Below, piece by piece: positions 7,379-8,737 of a DNA stretch of 8,737 nucleotides (position 1 is its first letter; each line of letters starts with the position of its first letter). This DNA comes from Planctomycetaceae bacterium. Lineage in GTDB: Bacteria; Planctomycetota; Planctomycetia; Planctomycetales; Planctomycetaceae. The position numbers and the translations under genes were made by a program. The notes beneath the pieces are model-generated. The model was not told the origin of the DNA. It did not search any database and worked only from the letters and a program-made list of their open reading frames with translations. Location: positions 2,884 through 11,620 of the forward strand of contig JALWSL010000703.1 in assembly GCA_027080405.1 (NCBI GenBank), given 5' to 3'.

Positions 7379-7421
7379 CGCACCTTGGCATGACAGCTGC
7401 CATGATTTCAATCATGGTGCG
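7379..7421 (+). promoter_or_regulatory. Hairpin between the fusion gene and the DUF547 gene
   Basis: CCATGATT (7400-7407) and AATCATGG (7410-7417) are perfect inverted repeats around TC, and CGCACC (7379-7384) can pair with GGTGCG (7416-7421) in an alternative fold. The structure lies about 30 bases after the stop of the fusion gene and directly before the first in-frame ATG (7422) of the DUF547 frame. It could be an intercistronic processing or attenuation element, or an operator. There is no T-run to make it a standard terminator. Confidence 0.4.
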
Positions 7422-7475
7422 ATGCAACGCACGAGAATCAAAAAAAATGAACGATCCAAAAGTAAAGTACCAATC

Positions 7476-8372
7476 ATGAAGAAATCAAAAAAAGAATATT
7501 CCGGGGCTTTTCTCTGGCTGGCCGCTTTCAGTTTTCTGATTCCGATCTATGTCGGCGCCCAGGCTTTCAAGGCGATTCCCCAGCCTCCCCGCTATCCGGA
7601 AATTCATCCCGACATTTCAGGGGTCGATCACAACCTTTGGGACTACCTGCTGCGAACCTATATCGCCAATGGACTGGTCGATTACGAGGGTCTCAAACGA
7701 GATTTCCTTTTCAAAACGTATCTGAAACAACTGGCCGGTGCGCATCCGGAAAATCTGAAAACCGATCACGCGAAACTCGCCTATTACTGCAACGCCTACA
7801 ATGCGTTCGTGATTCACGGGGTCATCATTCATAAAATACAAGGAAGCGTTCTCGATTTGAAACAGAATGGCGAGACCGATTTTTTTGATATCAAAGAACA
7901 TATTCTCGCGGGGGAAACGATTTCTCTCAACACGTTGGAACATAAACGGATTCGTGAAGAATTTCACGATCCGCGGGTTCACATGGCTTTGGTCTGTGCG
8001 GCGAAAAGCTGTCCGCGAATCAGACCGGAAGCATACACAGCGGATCGCCTGAACGAACAGCTGGAAGACCAGGCGAATTCTTTTGCCAATAATCCGGAAT
8101 ATGTGAAGTACGTTCCCGAAGAAAACAGAATTTACCTGAGCAGTATTCTCAACTGGTACAAAGACGACTTCGGCGGCAACTACGGCGTTATCTCTTTTCT
8201 GCTCCCCCGCGTGAAAGACCCGGCAACCAAAACCGGGCTGGAACGGGCACTCGCAGGGCAGGTTGAACTCGCCTACTTCAAGTATGACTGGGGCTTGAAC
8301 AGTCAAAACAGCGAGGTTTCTTCGACGGGAAACAATGCCAGTTTCGGTTCTGGCTCAATCCCGAACGAGTAA
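7476..8372 (+). CDS. Exported DUF547 domain protein
   Basis: A 298-residue protein whose core (about residues 45-275) matches the DUF547 family. Characteristic segments are LAYYCNAYNAFVIHGVI (101-117), the DPRVHMALVCAAKSCPRIRPEAY stretch (165-187, including the SCP motif), and LSSILNWYKDDFGG (221-234) near the end. The biochemical role of DUF547 is not established. A basic start and hydrophobic run (KKSKKEYSG then AFLWLAAFSFLIPIYVGAQA, residues 2-30) form a Sec-type signal peptide, probably cut near VGA-QA, so the protein should be periplasmic. No lipobox cysteine is seen. The last 24 residues are rich in Ser, Asn and Gly and probably disordered. ATG at 7476 is preferred over in-frame ATG at 7422 because it begins directly at the signal peptide, while the upstream 18 residues are charged and the 7422 ATG abuts a hairpin. 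Neither start has a good Shine-Dalgarno. It lies 125 bases after the fusion gene on the same strand and may be cotranscribed with it. Confidence 0.9.
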   Translation: MKKSKKEYSGAFLWLAAFSFLIPIYVGAQAFKAIPQPPRYPEIHPDISGVDHNLWDYLLRTYIANGLVDYEGLKRDFLFKTYLKQLAGAHPENLKTDHAKLAYYCNAYNAFVIHGVIIHKIQGSVLDLKQNGETDFFDIKEHILAGETISLNTLEHKRIREEFHDPRVHMALVCAAKSCPRIRPEAYTADRLNEQLEDQANSFANNPEYVKYVPEENRIYLSSILNWYKDDFGGNYGVISFLLPRVKDPATKTGLERALAGQVELAYFKYDWGLNSQNSEVSSTGNNASFGSGSIPNE

Positions 8373-8433
8373 ATCATCACTCGCTGATTTGTAATTGATT
8401 GGGCATTTCTGATATTGTGATTTCACACAAACG

Positions 8434-8461
8434 GCCTACAACCATGCAGGCTGGGCTTTTT
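8434..8461 (+). terminator. Weak rho-independent terminator after the DUF547 gene
   Basis: GCCTA (8434-8438) can pair with TGGGC (8452-8456), with one wobble pair, and five T residues follow at once (8457-8461). The stem is short and the loop long (13 bases), so efficiency is doubtful. Position about 60 bases after the stop codon is appropriate. Confidence 0.3.
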
Positions 8462-8469
8462 CAGTAAAA

Positions 8470-8489
8470 CGCTGCGATACGCTGCGATA
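8470..8489. repeat. Perfect 10-base tandem duplication
   Basis: CGCTGCGATA occurs twice head to tail (8470-8479, 8480-8489) with no mismatch. It lies just after the weak terminator. It may be a slippage product; no function is apparent. Confidence 0.8.
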
Positions 8490-8680
8490 AATACAAGACA
8501 TACGACCACCAGGAAGAAAGAAACAAACCACAGAGCCCCGGAGTACGCAGCACGGTTGGTCTGTCCTGACCGCCGTAATCAAAATGAGATTTTCAAAAGT
8601 TTTCACACAGTTCGTAAACTTTAACCGTTAGTAGTATGGAATACGCAAGGTAATAGCCGGATTGTTCCTCATTTTAAATA

Positions 8681-8737
8681 ATGACGATCCCCCTCTATGC
8701 CTTTTCGGGATTTTTTTCTGTGAACCGTGAGTTTTTG
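8681..8737 (+). CDS. Possible start of a further gene, cut by the window end
   Basis: An ATG at 8681 opens a frame of 19 codons that is still open at the window edge (begins MTIPLYAFSGFFSVNREF). No Shine-Dalgarno site precedes it (the upstream bases are TTTTAAATA), and a frame this short is easily open by chance. It is recorded only because the sequence continues beyond the window. Confidence 0.15.
   Translation, partial: MTIPLYAFSGFFSVNREFL

Larger units (their letters stand above)
8373..8737. other. Terminal spacer after the DUF547 gene
   Basis: About 365 bases to the window end. It holds a weak terminator and a perfect 10-base tandem repeat, listed separately. At the far end an ATG frame opens (8681), while the same stretch also shows ATCCC (8687-8691) / GGGAT (8707-8711) followed by a T-run, so it could instead be a weak terminator. 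Nothing else is recognisable. Confidence 0.5.

Noticed and set aside
8687..8718. Terminator-like ATCCC/GGGAT stem with a T-run
   Set aside because: The stem is only five pairs with a 15-base loop and overlaps an ATG frame open to the window end, so neither reading can be preferred.

Overview
The window looks like chromosomal DNA of a bacterium using alternative complex III respiration. My best guess is a member of Planctomycetota. This rests on the impression given by the protein sequences (the long-headed Tat signal of the ActB-like protein, the pentaheme ActA-like cytochrome, the DUF547 protein, the flavoprotein/ferredoxin fusion) and on mostly weak Shine-Dalgarno sites. It does not rest on a marker gene. 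There is no rRNA, tRNA, CRISPR array, transposase or phage gene.

Layout. The left part (1-2488) is on the minus strand and holds the start of an alternative complex III operon: actA, a membrane-anchored pentaheme cytochrome c, followed by actB, a Tat-exported molybdopterin-oxidoreductase-like subunit that runs off the window at position 1. The actB gene has no stop codon inside the window. About 680 bases without a convincing gene follow, then a small minus-strand metallophosphoesterase of the YfcE/MJ0936 type (3169-3657). A 339-base divergent spacer separates it from a type I methionine aminopeptidase (map, 3997-4824, plus strand, GTG start).

The right part carries the most unusual genes, both on the plus strand. 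The first (5167-7350) encodes a 727-residue protein that joins a cysteine-free NAD(P)H/FAD oxidoreductase module to a six-helix NapH/NosR-like membrane ferredoxin with two [4Fe-4S] sites. The flavoprotein module appears circularly permuted: the segment that normally closes a thioredoxin-reductase-like fold (the G-D motif that contacts FAD) lies at the N-terminus, ahead of the first GxGxxG motif. The second gene (7476-8372) encodes an exported DUF547 protein. The two may form a unit, with the fusion moving electrons from NAD(P)H through FAD and Fe-S clusters to or across the membrane, and the DUF547 protein acting outside. That link is inference from position only.

Regulatory and repeat features are modest: a 13-base-period degenerate tandem repeat (4905-4982), an extended -10-like box (5093-5101) and a perfect 14-base palindrome (5123-5136) ahead of the fusion gene, a hairpin just ahead of the DUF547 gene, short tandem duplications at 3754-3777 and 8470-8489, and a weak terminator after the DUF547 gene.
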